A stretch of 34,773 nucleotides of DNA from a bacterium (lineage in GTDB: Bacteria; Fibrobacterota; Fibrobacteria; UBA11236). Below, in pieces: positions 15,279-23,736 of the stretch. A program made the translations under genes and the position numbers. The DNA lies in NCBI GenBank assembly GCA_900299345.1, contig OMJM01000049.1, forward strand, positions 1 to 34,773. The letters are read 5' to 3'. Within the stretch, counting starts at the first letter, position 1; each line of letters opens with the position of its first letter. Under the pieces are notes generated by a model, which was not told the DNA's origin, did no database searches, and worked only from the letters and a program-made list of their open reading frames with translations.

Positions 15279-16247
15279 TCACGATTTCTTCAGCGGCCGC
15301 CACCAAGATTCATGGGTCTTGTACCATTCCACTGTGAGCGGAAGACCAGTCTCGAAGCGATGCTTCGGCTCCCAGCCCAGTTCGCGGCGGATCTTGGAAG
15401 CATCGATGGCGTAACGGCGATCGTGTCCGAGACGATCGGGCACGTAGCGGATGGAGGATTCATCCTTGCCGAGCAGTCGCAGGATTTCCCGCGCGATGTC
15501 GATATTCTTCCACTCGTTGTTGCCGCCGATGTTGTACGTCTCTCCGGCCTTGCCTTTTTCCAGCGCCAGCAAAATACCGCGACAGTGATCTTCAACCTGC
15601 AGCCAGTCACGCACGTTCTGCCCATCCCCGTAAATCGGGATTTGCAAACCGTCCATGAGATTGGTGATGAGCAACGGGATCAATTTTTCCGGATACTGAT
15701 AAGGACCGTAGTTGTTGGAACAGTTGGTGATGACCGTATCCATGCCGAAGGTATGGTGGTACGCGCGCACCAGCAAATCCGATCCCGCCTTGCTGGCGGA
15801 ATAAGGAGAGTTGGGCGCATAAGGCGTGGTCTCGGTGAAATAGCCGGTGGGCCCCAGCGAACCGTACACTTCGTCGGTCGACACGTGCAGGAAGCGGCGG
15901 AGCTTGAATTCTCGCGCGAACTCAAGCAAGATCTGTGTTCCCATCACATTGGTCTGCACGAAAATTTCCGGGCCGGTGATGGAACGATCCACGTGCGACT
16001 CCGCCGCGAAGTGAACCACGGCATCGGGTTTGTCCGCGAACACTTCGGCCATTTTTGCTTTGTCGCAAATGTCCGCATGCACGAAGCGATAGCGGGGGTT
16101 GGACGCCAGATCCGCGAGGTTGGCCGGATTGCCGGCATAGGTCAGCTTGTCCACATTGGTGATACGCCAGTCCGAACGTTCACTGAGAATGAGACGCACA
16201 AAATTGCTGCCGATGAAGCCGCAGCCGCCTGTTACGATGAGATGCAT
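15279..16247 (-). CDS. rfbB: dTDP-glucose 4,6-dehydratase
   Basis: A 322-residue short-chain dehydrogenase of the RmlB/RfbB type, converting dTDP-glucose to dTDP-4-keto-6-deoxyglucose for surface sugars such as rhamnose. Visible are the NAD motif TGGCGFIGSNF (6-16), DKLTYAGN, FAAESHVDRSI, STDEVYGSL with the catalytic Asp-Glu pair, and the YSASKAGSD catalytic Tyr/Lys motif. NCSNNYGPYQYPEKLIPL and the C-terminal RPGHD-like RLGHDRRYAID block complete the family pattern. The ATG at 16247 starts the first Rossmann strand; the frame continues upstream to 16583 but only as antisense of the kinase gene. No rfbA, rfbC or rfbD is adjacent, so it is a solitary copy between a two-component system and fmt. 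Confidence 0.95.
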   Translation of the reverse strand: MHLIVTGGCGFIGSNFVRLILSERSDWRITNVDKLTYAGNPANLADLASNPRYRFVHADICDKAKMAEVFADKPDAVVHFAAESHVDRSITGPEIFVQTNVMGTQILLEFAREFKLRRFLHVSTDEVYGSLGPTGYFTETTPYAPNSPYSASKAGSDLLVRAYHHTFGMDTVITNCSNNYGPYQYPEKLIPLLITNLMDGLQIPIYGDGQNVRDWLQVEDHCRGILLALEKGKAGETYNIGGNNEWKNIDIAREILRLLGKDESSIRYVPDRLGHDRRYAIDASKIRRELGWEPKHRFETGLPLTVEWYKTHESWWRPLKKS

Positions 16248-16281
16248 AGGGGGTGTAATATGCAAAAAGCGGGGCGCGCCG

Positions 16282-18048
16282 CTACACCAAAAGTCCGACG
16301 CGTTCCTCCGGAACTTCCAGAGAGAAACGGCTGCCCTCGCCCAAAACACTCTCCGCCGACACTTGAATACCGTAGCGTTGCGCCGCGTGCTTGACGATGG
16401 CAAGCCCGAGGCCGGTGCCTTCACCGCGCGCACGCGCGGAATCTCCGCGATAAAAACGTTCGAAGAGGTGCGGCACCATGTCCGGGGGAATACCTTGCCC
16501 CGTGTCGCGCACACTGAAGACGCGTGCACCTTCTTCCCATTCGGCCTGCACCTTGCCGGCGGGGCGGTTGTAGCGTACGGCATTGCCGATCAGATTTCCT
16601 ATCAGCAAATCGAGATCGCGCGGCTCCATGTTCCAGATCAGATTTTCCGGAACGCGATTCTCGAAACGAATGCCGTTTTTTTCCGCCTCGACGCGATGCT
16701 GGTTCCACGCCGCCTGAACGAAAGCGTGTATGGGCAGCGGCTCGGTGTGTGCCGGGGCATTCTGGTTCTCGAGTTGGGAAAGATTGAGCAAATCCTTGAC
16801 CAGATGCTGCAGGCGCAGCGCATTGTCCTGCACTTTGCGCAGGAAGTGTTCCAGCATCTTGGGATCGGTCATGGCGCCGTTGAACAACGCCTCCGTATAT
16901 CCAAGAATGGAGGACAACGGCGTCTTGAGTTCGTGAGATGCGTTGGCGACAAAATCGGTCTTGACGCGATCCAGATTCCGGAAGCGCGTCACATCCATGA
17001 CGGTCAGCAGGGATTCACCATTCTGATTTTCGCCGGGCAGCAGCGGACGCAGATGGCAAACCAGATCGAATGCCTGTTCCGGGCTTTTGTCCACCTGAAA
17101 CACCGGAAGCCGCTTGGGGCTCGTATCCGCTATCCATTGCAACAAGCCCTCATGTGACACGGCTTCCGCCAAAAGTTTTCCTTCAAGAGGTCCCGCCTCC
17201 GCTTTCAATGGCAACAGACGAAGCGCCGAGGGATTCACGGCCCTCACAAAGCCCTGTCTGTCCAGCAGAAGAATTCCTTCTTCCAACCGATCAAGCACGG
17301 CGCGCAAGCGGTCGCGCTCCTGTTGCAACCCCGAGGACAAGCGCCCCACCGCATCGGCGTATTCGGCAAAGGCCTGATTGAGTATTTCCGCTTCGCGAAA
17401 CGGAGCGGCCCAGCGCAAGGGTTTGGAGACATCGCGGGCTTCTCCGCGCAACCGCAACAGGGGACGGCTGATGCGCCGCGAAATCCAAAAGGCGATGGCG
17501 GCCGCTGTCAAAAAGAACAAGGCCAGCTCCCACAACGAAGTGTGTAAAGCGGCATTTCGGAAATGGTGCAAAGTGCTCGATCCTGCAGCCATGCGCAATA
17601 CAATGCCCTTGGGTTGCAGCGCCTTGGCCACGTACAGCATCTCCGCGCCGACTGTGCGGGAGAAACGCCGTGAAGTGCCAAAACCGTCCTTGCGCGCCGC
17701 AAGAATCTCAGGGCGTAAGGCGTGGTTCTCGACCAAGGAAAGGCTGTCCCGCGGAATGTGCGAGTCAGCGATCAATTTCCCGTCCGGAGCTACAAAGGTG
17801 ACGCGATACCCCTTGAAGAGAGCGACGGCCCGAGCCAGAGAGTCGGCGCGGGGAAATTTCAGAAGATCCGGATCCTGCTCCGTCTCATGTGCCAGCCAAT
17901 CCAAATCGCCACGCAACTCGGATTGCAGTTCTGAGTAAAAGGCGTTTTCGGTGGACTGGTATAGACGCCACGTCAGTACGGCAAACGCCAGTCCCAGCGC
18001 CGTGAGAAGAACGAGAAAGCGGGTGAACAGGGAGGAACGGGAACGCAT
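16282..18048 (-). CDS. phoR: PhoR-like sensor histidine kinase
   Basis: A 588-residue membrane sensor kinase. A first membrane helix (about residues 8-27) and a second (about 171-189) enclose a periplasmic sensor region of about 140 residues. Then come a HAMP-like linker (RRISRPLLRLRGEA), a PAS-like domain (about 245-355), and the kinase core. The phospho-accepting His372 is in ASHELKTPLS. The ATPase domain has the N box NLIGNAVRYN, the G1 motif DTGQGIP, the F box LFERFYRG and the G2 motif GTGLGL. The PAS plus HAMP order and the adjacent PhoB-like regulator 29 bases upstream argue for a PhoR/PhoB-type pair. No phosphate transport genes are in the window, so the phosphate signal is inferred from family only. 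Confidence 0.88.
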   Translation of the reverse strand: MRSRSSLFTRFLVLLTALGLAFAVLTWRLYQSTENAFYSELQSELRGDLDWLAHETEQDPDLLKFPRADSLARAVALFKGYRVTFVAPDGKLIADSHIPRDSLSLVENHALRPEILAARKDGFGTSRRFSRTVGAEMLYVAKALQPKGIVLRMAAGSSTLHHFRNAALHTSLWELALFFLTAAAIAFWISRRISRPLLRLRGEARDVSKPLRWAAPFREAEILNQAFAEYADAVGRLSSGLQQERDRLRAVLDRLEEGILLLDRQGFVRAVNPSALRLLPLKAEAGPLEGKLLAEAVSHEGLLQWIADTSPKRLPVFQVDKSPEQAFDLVCHLRPLLPGENQNGESLLTVMDVTRFRNLDRVKTDFVANASHELKTPLSSILGYTEALFNGAMTDPKMLEHFLRKVQDNALRLQHLVKDLLNLSQLENQNAPAHTEPLPIHAFVQAAWNQHRVEAEKNGIRFENRVPENLIWNMEPRDLDLLIGNLIGNAVRYNRPAGKVQAEWEEGARVFSVRDTGQGIPPDMVPHLFERFYRGDSARARGEGTGLGLAIVKHAAQRYGIQVSAESVLGEGSRFSLEVPEERVGLLV

Positions 18049-18077
18049 GCGAACGATAAGATACGTTCGCCCTCAAT

Positions 18078-18767
18078 TTATTCGAGGGTGTAACCTTCTG
18101 TGTCCCATTGATAGCCGAAACCTGTGACGGTCCGGATGCACGTCCCGTAGGACATGAGCTTTTCGCGCAAGCGGGTCACCGCCACGTCCACGCTCCGCAG
18201 GCCGGCCTTGGCATCCATACCCCAGGCGCGTTCCAGCAAGGTTGAGCGGTCGACGGTCTTGGGCTTGGCTTCAAGCAATGCCTTGAGCAAGGAGAACTCG
18301 CGTGGCGAGAGATGAATGCGCCCATTGTTGATGTCCACCCGATGGCTGTCGAGGGAAATGCGAAGACCTTGAAACACGTAATCTTCTCCGCCCCGGACAC
18401 GCCGCATCAAGGCGCGGACACGGGCCGTGAGCTCACGGGGCGAAAAAGGCTTGGTGATGTAATCTTCCGCGCCCACTTTGAAACCAGCCAGCTTGTCGGT
18501 TTCCTCATCACGCGCGGTCAGAAAAATGACAGGGACGCGTTCCATGCGTTCGTCACGTTTCATGCGGCGGCAAAGTTCTGTTCCGCTCATGTCAGGAAGC
18601 ATCACGTCCAGCAATGCCATGTCCACACTCTCATCGGTGAGAATGGACAGGGCTTCGTTTCCGGACTTGGCGGGAAAAACCCGGAATCCCTCGGATTCCA
18701 GACTGTAAGTGATCAACTCCAGAATATCGGCGTCGTCTTCGGTAACGAGAACACTGGGACCTTGCAC
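18078..18767 (-). CDS. phoB: PhoB/OmpR-family response regulator
   Basis: A 229-residue two-domain regulator. The receiver domain has the acidic pair Asp11/Asp12, phospho-acceptor Asp54 (LLDVMLPDMSG), Thr84 and Lys106 (YITKPFSP). The C-terminal winged-helix DNA-binding domain spans about 130-228 (HLSPREFSLLKALL, RSVDVAVTRLREKL, RTVTGFGYQWD). The GTG at 18767 was chosen as start because an AGAGGA site lies a few bases upstream and the receiver begins at once. The longer frame from TTG 18794 has no ribosome site. It is the first gene of the phoB-phoR unit, divergent from the ABC ATPase gene. Confidence 0.88.
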   Translation of the reverse strand: MQGPSVLVTEDDADILELITYSLESEGFRVFPAKSGNEALSILTDESVDMALLDVMLPDMSGTELCRRMKRDERMERVPVIFLTARDEETDKLAGFKVGAEDYITKPFSPRELTARVRALMRRVRGGEDYVFQGLRISLDSHRVDINNGRIHLSPREFSLLKALLEAKPKTVDRSTLLERAWGMDAKAGLRSVDVAVTRLREKLMSYGTCIRTVTGFGYQWDTEGYTLE

Positions 18768-18877
18768 GTGCGTTCCTCTATCCTTTTGAAGCAAAAAATT
18801 TACCGCCTAAAACCCGCCCTCCCAAGAGCAAACCTGTTTCAGGCATATTACCACGCCGTACGTCCATGTAAATTTGC

Positions 18878-19681
18878 ATGAATATGGGTGAAAAACAGCA
18901 AAAAAAACTGCTCGACGTCCGCAATATCGAGGTGATGCGCGGACAGACCGTGGCCTTGCGCGATTTCACATGGACGGTTCACAAAGGCGAACATTGGGCT
19001 GTGCTGGGTCCCAACGGTTCCGGTAAAAGCACGGTGGTTCAGGTTTTACAAGGTTGGCTCTGGCCGCAGGCTGGGGAAGTTTCCGTGCTGGATCGCAACT
19101 TCGGATCGGATGATGTGGATGAATTGCGCCGCCATGTGGCGTGGGTGGGCAGCGAGGTGGAACCGGAATTCCCGGCCCATCAAACCGTGTCGGATCTGGC
19201 TGTGTCGGGCTCGGTGGGAACCTTGGGGATCCAATTCCAACTTCCCGATGCCAAACAACGGGCATCCGCAAAAAATGCGCTACGACTGCTTCGTCTGATG
19301 CCTCTGGCCAAACGACCTTTCAACCGGTTGAGTCAGGGACAACGTCGGCTGGCCGTTATTGCGCGCGCTTTGGCGATGAATCCGCAACTATTGCTATTGG
19401 ACGAGGCAACTTCTGGTCTGGATCCGGTAGCTCGCGAACGTTTTCTGGAACGAATCGAGGGCCTTCTGGGTCCGAAATCCCGACCCTTGGTCGTTTACAT
19501 CACTCACCATCTGGAAGAGGTTCTGCCGGAGTTCACCCATGTGCTATTGTTGCGCGAAGGCAAGGTCGTAGCCGCCGGACCCCGGAAAAAAGTTCTGACG
19601 CCAAAGTTATTGGAAAAAACCTTTGCCGCCCGTTTCGCTCTTTCCGAACGCAACGGGCGATTGTGGGCACGGATCGTTTAG
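18878..19681 (+). CDS. ABC transporter ATP-binding protein (orphan)
   Basis: A 267-residue single ABC ATPase. Walker A is GPNGSGKST (44-52), the signature is LSQGQ (151-155), Walker B is LLLLDEAT with Asp175-Glu176, and the switch His lies in YITHHLEEV. The arrangement and the C-terminal segment ([15 protein letters not shown]) resemble the ModF/PhrA-type and iron-complex-like ATPases that carry out molybdate- or metal-related or regulatory roles. No permease or binding-protein gene is nearby, so its partner and substrate cannot be assigned. It is divergent from phoB, and its last 4 bases overlap the end of the convergent ssb gene. Confidence 0.85.
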   Translation: MNMGEKQQKKLLDVRNIEVMRGQTVALRDFTWTVHKGEHWAVLGPNGSGKSTVVQVLQGWLWPQAGEVSVLDRNFGSDDVDELRRHVAWVGSEVEPEFPAHQTVSDLAVSGSVGTLGIQFQLPDAKQRASAKNALRLLRLMPLAKRPFNRLSQGQRRLAVIARALAMNPQLLLLDEATSGLDPVARERFLERIEGLLGPKSRPLVVYITHHLEEVLPEFTHVLLLREGKVVAAGPRKKVLTPKLLEKTFAARFALSERNGRLWARIV

Positions 19682-20127
19682 AACGGCAGATCGTCTTCGG
19701 GTGCCGGAGGAAGACTGGCGCCCGCCGGGCTCTCGGAACGCATCGGGGCGCTGTCTCCGCCACGGGAGTATCCCTCGGAAGAACCACCGCCATCGCGGGG
19801 GCTGCCCAGCATCACCATGTTGTCCGCCAGCACCTCGGTCATGTATTTCTTCTGTCCGTTTTGATCGTCCCAGGAGCGGGTTTGTAAACGACCCTCGACG
19901 TAAATCTGTTTTCCTTTGCGCAGGTATTTCTCCGCCACCTCGGCGAGACCGCGCCACATCACGATGTTGTGCCATTCGGTCTTTTCCACCTTCTGACCGT
20001 TCTTGTCGGTATAGCTTTCGGTGGTGGCGATGGAAAAGTTGGCGACCTTGACGCCGGATGGCACAGCGCGCACTTCCGGATCCTTGCCGAGATTTCCGAT
20101 GAGCATGACTTTGTTGAGGGAACCCAT
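19678..20127 (-). CDS. ssb: Single-stranded DNA-binding protein
   Basis: A 149-residue SSB protein that coats single-stranded DNA during replication and repair. The OB-fold occupies about residues 1-110, starting with [18 protein letters not shown] and including [20 protein letters not shown] and [18 protein letters not shown] Gly/Ser/Pro-rich flexible linker follows. The acidic tip EDDLPF at the very end is the contact site for partner proteins. The start has an AAGGA sequence upstream. The gene ends converge with the ABC ATPase, overlapping by 4 bases. Confidence 0.96.
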   Translation of the reverse strand: MGSLNKVMLIGNLGKDPEVRAVPSGVKVANFSIATTESYTDKNGQKVEKTEWHNIVMWRGLAEVAEKYLRKGKQIYVEGRLQTRSWDDQNGQKKYMTEVLADNMVMLGSPRDGGGSSEGYSRGGDSAPMRSESPAGASLPPAPEDDLPF

Positions 20128-20222
20128 GAGACTTTATCCTTTTCTCCCCGGAGGCCCGGGGGCACTGATGGTTGGTACGTTCTTTCCGGCAACTACCTTT
20201 TGCAGTTCACCGGAGAAAAACG

Positions 20223-21317
20223 TTGAGCAAAGATAATCGCGTCAAACTGCCGCTGGATCGCCTGCCGGAACTGTGGCCCAAGTCCCTCAAAAATGTCGCG
20301 TTGGGAGCGGTTTTGCATCCCGCTTCCATATCGGCGTCTCTCACCCATGCCTCGGACGTGCTCAAATCCCACGACGGTACTTTGTTCCGGCTCAAGGCTC
20401 TATTTGGTCCGCAGCACGGGTATTTGGGCCAGACCCAGGACAATATGATCGAATGGGGTGGTTTTACGCACCCGTTGTGGAACATCCCGGTATATAGCCT
20501 GTACGGAGAGCATCGCGAACCCACTCCTGAAATGTTGGAGGGGCTGGACGCTTTGCTCGTGGATATGCAAGACGTCGGCGCGCGTTATTACACCTTCATC
20601 TGGACCCTGTACCTGTGTATGCGCGCCTGTGAAAAAAAGGGTATTCCTGTTGTGGTGCTGGATCGCCCCAATCCCATCAGCAATACCGTGGAAGGCCCGA
20701 TCCTGAATCCCGACTACCGCAGCTTCGTGGGATTGCATCCCATTCCCGTGCGCCACGGAAAAACCATCGGGGAACTCGCGCAACAATTCAAACGAGAAGC
20801 GTTTCCCAACTGCGAACTGTATGTGTTGCCGATGGAAGGGTATGATCCGACGGCCTATTTCGAAGACACGAGATTGCCCTGGGTGCTGCCGTCGCCGAAC
20901 ATGCCCACAGTAGACACGGCCGTGGTGTATCCGGGCATGTGTCTGTTCGAGGCGACCAATGTTTCGGAAGGCCGGGGAACGTCGCGACCTTTCGAACTTT
21001 TCGGCGCCGCGTGGATTCGCGCGCAGGATTTCTGCGACAAACTCAATCGCGAAAATCTACCCGGCGTATGGTTCCGCGAAGCGTACTTCCAACCCACCTT
21101 CCATAAATTCTCCGGCCAACTCTGCGGTGGCGCGCAAATGCACATCACGGATCGGAAATCCTTTCTGCCGTTCCACACCGCCGTTGTGGTTCTGAACAAC
21201 CTGCGCCGCGATTATCCGGAAACCTTCCGCTGGAAGGAACCGCCGTACGAATACGAGTACCATAAACTTCCCATTGAAATCCTGATCGGCGGGCCGCTGG
21301 CTTCGGTGTTCCCCTGA
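20223..21317 (+). CDS. namZ: NamZ-family exo-beta-N-acetylmuramidase (DUF1343), short C-terminus
   Basis: A 364-residue member of the DUF1343/NamZ family; characterised members remove MurNAc from the non-reducing end of peptidoglycan fragments. Family motifs are FGPQHGYLGQTQDNM, PVYSLYGEHREPTPEML, VDMQDVGARYYTFIWTL, VVLDRPNPIS, VRHGKTIGELA, LPSPNMPTVDTAVVYPG and TNVSEGRGTSRPFEL. The TTG at 20223 was chosen because GGAG lies 7 bases upstream; 17 extra residues from an ATG at 20172 lack support. No signal peptide is visible, so it is probably cytoplasmic. The protein stops soon after PPYEYEYHKLPIEIL, so about 35-45 residues usually present at the end of the family appear to be missing. It overlaps the nucleotidyltransferase start (TGATG), which suggests joint use of the released MurNAc. 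Confidence 0.85.
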   Translation: MSKDNRVKLPLDRLPELWPKSLKNVALGAVLHPASISASLTHASDVLKSHDGTLFRLKALFGPQHGYLGQTQDNMIEWGGFTHPLWNIPVYSLYGEHREPTPEMLEGLDALLVDMQDVGARYYTFIWTLYLCMRACEKKGIPVVVLDRPNPISNTVEGPILNPDYRSFVGLHPIPVRHGKTIGELAQQFKREAFPNCELYVLPMEGYDPTAYFEDTRLPWVLPSPNMPTVDTAVVYPGMCLFEATNVSEGRGTSRPFELFGAAWIRAQDFCDKLNRENLPGVWFREAYFQPTFHKFSGQLCGGAQMHITDRKSFLPFHTAVVVLNNLRRDYPETFRWKEPPYEYEYHKLPIEILIGGPLASVFP

Positions 21318-22207
21318 TGTCCCTCGCGGCGTTCCTTCTGTGCGCGGGTTATGGTCAGCGTTTAAAGCCTTTGACTGAACGCCTCGCCAAACCCGCCATT
21401 CCGTTCCAAGGCAAAAGCGCACTGGAGATCAACAAGCGTCGAATCGATATTCTGAAGCCTGAAAAATGGCTGGCGAATACCCACCACCTTCCGGAACAGA
21501 TTGAAGCCATCTGCAAACGTCTGAACATCGAAACATTGCAAGAACCCGAGATTTTGGGAACGGGAGGTTGCATCGCAAATGCCGCATCCATCCTGAAGCA
21601 CTACGATCATTTTCTGGTGCATAATGCGGATCTGATTCATTCCATCGATCTCCAACGACTTTTCTCTCTGCACCAATCTTCGGAGGCATTGGCAACATTG
21701 GCCGGCGTCCGCCATCCGGATCACAACTCCCTTTCAGTGGATTCAACTGGACGACTACAAGGGATTCACGGTTATGAGGGATTTACCTCGTCCATGGAAT
21801 CGTCGCGTTTCACCTTCGCGGGCATTGCGTTTTACCGGAAAGATTTTCTGGATTTTGTAACCGCAGGTGTGGAAGACATCAAACGCCATTGGACACACGC
21901 TCTGAAATCGGGCGAAAAAATTCAGGTTGTGGATTGTGCGGCTTCAGCATGGCACGACTTCGGGACACCGCAGGGTTTATGGGAAGCGGCGAAGTTCATG
22001 ATGGAAACAACCGGTGAGTTCGGTTATCAATACCCGTCAAAGCCGGGCGAAAAGCCTTATGTGTCCAATGAAGCGGGACAGGAGGGGTTGCCGGAGGGGT
22101 TGAAAAACGTTTTGGTTTATGAGGAACACCCGGGAGTAATTCCGTCTGGCACTTATAACATTATTCTAGGTGTCGATTTTGATTGGAAAACGAAGGCGTC
22201 AAGTTAA
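21317..22207 (+). CDS. Sugar-1-phosphate nucleotidyltransferase, MurU-like
   Basis: A 296-residue nucleotidyltransferase. The N-terminal signature LLCAGYGQRLKPLTERLAKP (about 6-25) is the nucleotide-binding loop of NTP-transferases. GTGGCIANAASIL and FLVHNADLIHSIDL (about 98-111), the metal- and sugar-binding region, follow. This layout resembles MurU, which makes UDP-MurNAc from MurNAc-1-phosphate in peptidoglycan recycling, though other sugar nucleotidyltransferases are possible. The C-terminal 75 or so residues (ending GVIPSGTYNIILGVDF) extend beyond the usual MurU length. Its start overlaps the NamZ stop by one base. The pairing with NamZ supports a recycling role, although no MurNAc kinase (AmgK) gene is visible. 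Confidence 0.72.
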   Translation: MSLAAFLLCAGYGQRLKPLTERLAKPAIPFQGKSALEINKRRIDILKPEKWLANTHHLPEQIEAICKRLNIETLQEPEILGTGGCIANAASILKHYDHFLVHNADLIHSIDLQRLFSLHQSSEALATLAGVRHPDHNSLSVDSTGRLQGIHGYEGFTSSMESSRFTFAGIAFYRKDFLDFVTAGVEDIKRHWTHALKSGEKIQVVDCAASAWHDFGTPQGLWEAAKFMMETTGEFGYQYPSKPGEKPYVSNEAGQEGLPEGLKNVLVYEEHPGVIPSGTYNIILGVDFDWKTKASS

Positions 22208-22279
22208 ACCACCACGACAACACACCACAAATAATTCCATTTCGTTATCTTATGCACAATCGAGTTGTTCGGAGGGATC

Positions 22280-23689
22280 ATGCTCTTCTCAAAATCTTCA
22301 TCATACGCGGCTATTGGATTTCTGATGTCTGCGGTTCCGATTTTCTCCGCAGCTCATGAAATTTTCAATCTGCAATTCAACGACTCGACAAATCTGGGAA
22401 CCCAAACCGGTCTTGCAACGACGGGGACGCTCTATGGGGATGTCCACACCGCAGCGGATTTTTCTGGAGCCGCAGATTTTGGGACCACAGGTCGCATCCA
22501 ATTCCCGGGCTTCGTACAACCCAAAGGGAATTTTTCGATTGAAGCACGTTTCCGTATCCGGGATTATTTTCCGTCGGATCCATTCATCTCGGATTTGGTG
22601 AACACGGGATCCTGGGTCGGCACCCCTCCACAGGGATTTGCGTTCCGCGTGGGTGCGGGCTACTTCTACCCTCCGCTTCCGCGTGCAGCCTATGCCTCGG
22701 ATGCGGAATACCAGGCTGCTCTCGCGCTTCTCAGCGTAGGCCAAAGGGCGGATTTAGGCAAATGCCTTGGTGATTTCGCGATCGCCGTCTCGCAAGGGAG
22801 TGGCTCTTGGAAAGAGATCATCACAGATCGCTGCGTGGAACGAAATCGCTGGATTCACATGGTCGCCACCTGGGACGGACAAAATTCGCGCCTCTATATG
22901 GATGGCTGGGATGTCACCGATCCATGGCGGAATAGCGGCGTCGGATTGTCCACGAAACTGGACAGTACTGCGCCTATCACTGTCGGTGCCCGCTATTTGA
23001 GTAATTCCGATGGACGCCACTTTAACGGCCTCATTGATTTCGCCCGCATCGTAGACACCGCCATGAGCGCAAAAGAGATCCGCAACCGTTATTGGCAAAC
23101 CCTTTCATCTGACGAACGCACGCGAACATGCGCGACTTGGCTCCCCTCTTTTCCAGTCGGTGGGCGTTTCATCCGCGGAGATGGAGATTTCTGTGTACGT
23201 TCGGCAGATCCCGATCATTGCGGAACCAGCTGGCACAAAGGAGATTCCATCGACGTCGAATTCTCACGGGATGCCGCGTTCGACACCGTTTTTGCATCCT
23301 TTCCAGTCACTGATACTGTATTCAAGGTGGACGCCCGCTATCTGCAAGGAAAAAAATCCTTTGAAGGGCAGACCTACTGGAGAACACGGCCTCACTCTGC
23401 CGGTGTTTTAAAGAAATCCGCAGCTGTTACTTCGGATTGGAGCCTTCCCGCCACCATGGTGCTCAGCCTCGATGGGACGCCAACATCTTTGACTGCGCAG
23501 AATACGCCGCACAGAATTGTCGCATGGAAAGACAGAACTGTTTTTCTTCCGGAAGCGCAGTATCCCAATCCTCCCACGATTTTTGGCCTGGACGGAAAGG
23601 CCATCACCGGCGCCTTCACAGCATGCTCAGGTGGTTGGTGCTTGCAAAGTATGCCATCAGCCGTCCCCAGTGTGTTCTTTGTGAAATAA
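22280..23689 (+). CDS. Secreted LamG/concanavalin-like protein
   Basis: A 469-residue exported protein. The signal peptide is SSSYAAIGFLMSAVPIFSAA (about residues 6-25). A LamG-type jelly-roll domain spans roughly residues 25-265: GNFSIEARFRIRD, then WIHMVATWDGQNSRLYMDG, then ITVGARYLSN and FNGLIDFARI with MSAKEIRNRY. Two Cys-containing, beta-rich segments follow, and the extreme C-terminus (TIFGLDGKAI, ending in PSVFFVK) looks like a short T9SS-type sorting strand. The ATG at 22280 has GGAGGG 5 bases upstream and gives a proper signal peptide. It probably binds carbohydrate at or outside the cell surface; the ligand is not predictable. Confidence 0.75.
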   Translation: MLFSKSSSYAAIGFLMSAVPIFSAAHEIFNLQFNDSTNLGTQTGLATTGTLYGDVHTAADFSGAADFGTTGRIQFPGFVQPKGNFSIEARFRIRDYFPSDPFISDLVNTGSWVGTPPQGFAFRVGAGYFYPPLPRAAYASDAEYQAALALLSVGQRADLGKCLGDFAIAVSQGSGSWKEIITDRCVERNRWIHMVATWDGQNSRLYMDGWDVTDPWRNSGVGLSTKLDSTAPITVGARYLSNSDGRHFNGLIDFARIVDTAMSAKEIRNRYWQTLSSDERTRTCATWLPSFPVGGRFIRGDGDFCVRSADPDHCGTSWHKGDSIDVEFSRDAAFDTVFASFPVTDTVFKVDARYLQGKKSFEGQTYWRTRPHSAGVLKKSAAVTSDWSLPATMVLSLDGTPTSLTAQNTPHRIVAWKDRTVFLPEAQYPNPPTIFGLDGKAITGAFTACSGGWCLQSMPSAVPSVFFVK

Positions 23690-23736
23690 AACCATCTTTA
23701 GGCGTTGTATCTTTTCCGTCGCCTTACGGGCACGGC

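Noticed and set aside
15009-16394. 461-codon forward frame across fmt and rfbB
   Set aside because: Antisense of two clear enzymes and no domain visible.
16248-16583. N-terminal extension of rfbB
   Set aside because: It runs antisense through the kinase gene and adds no conserved sequence; the Rossmann fold begins at 16247.
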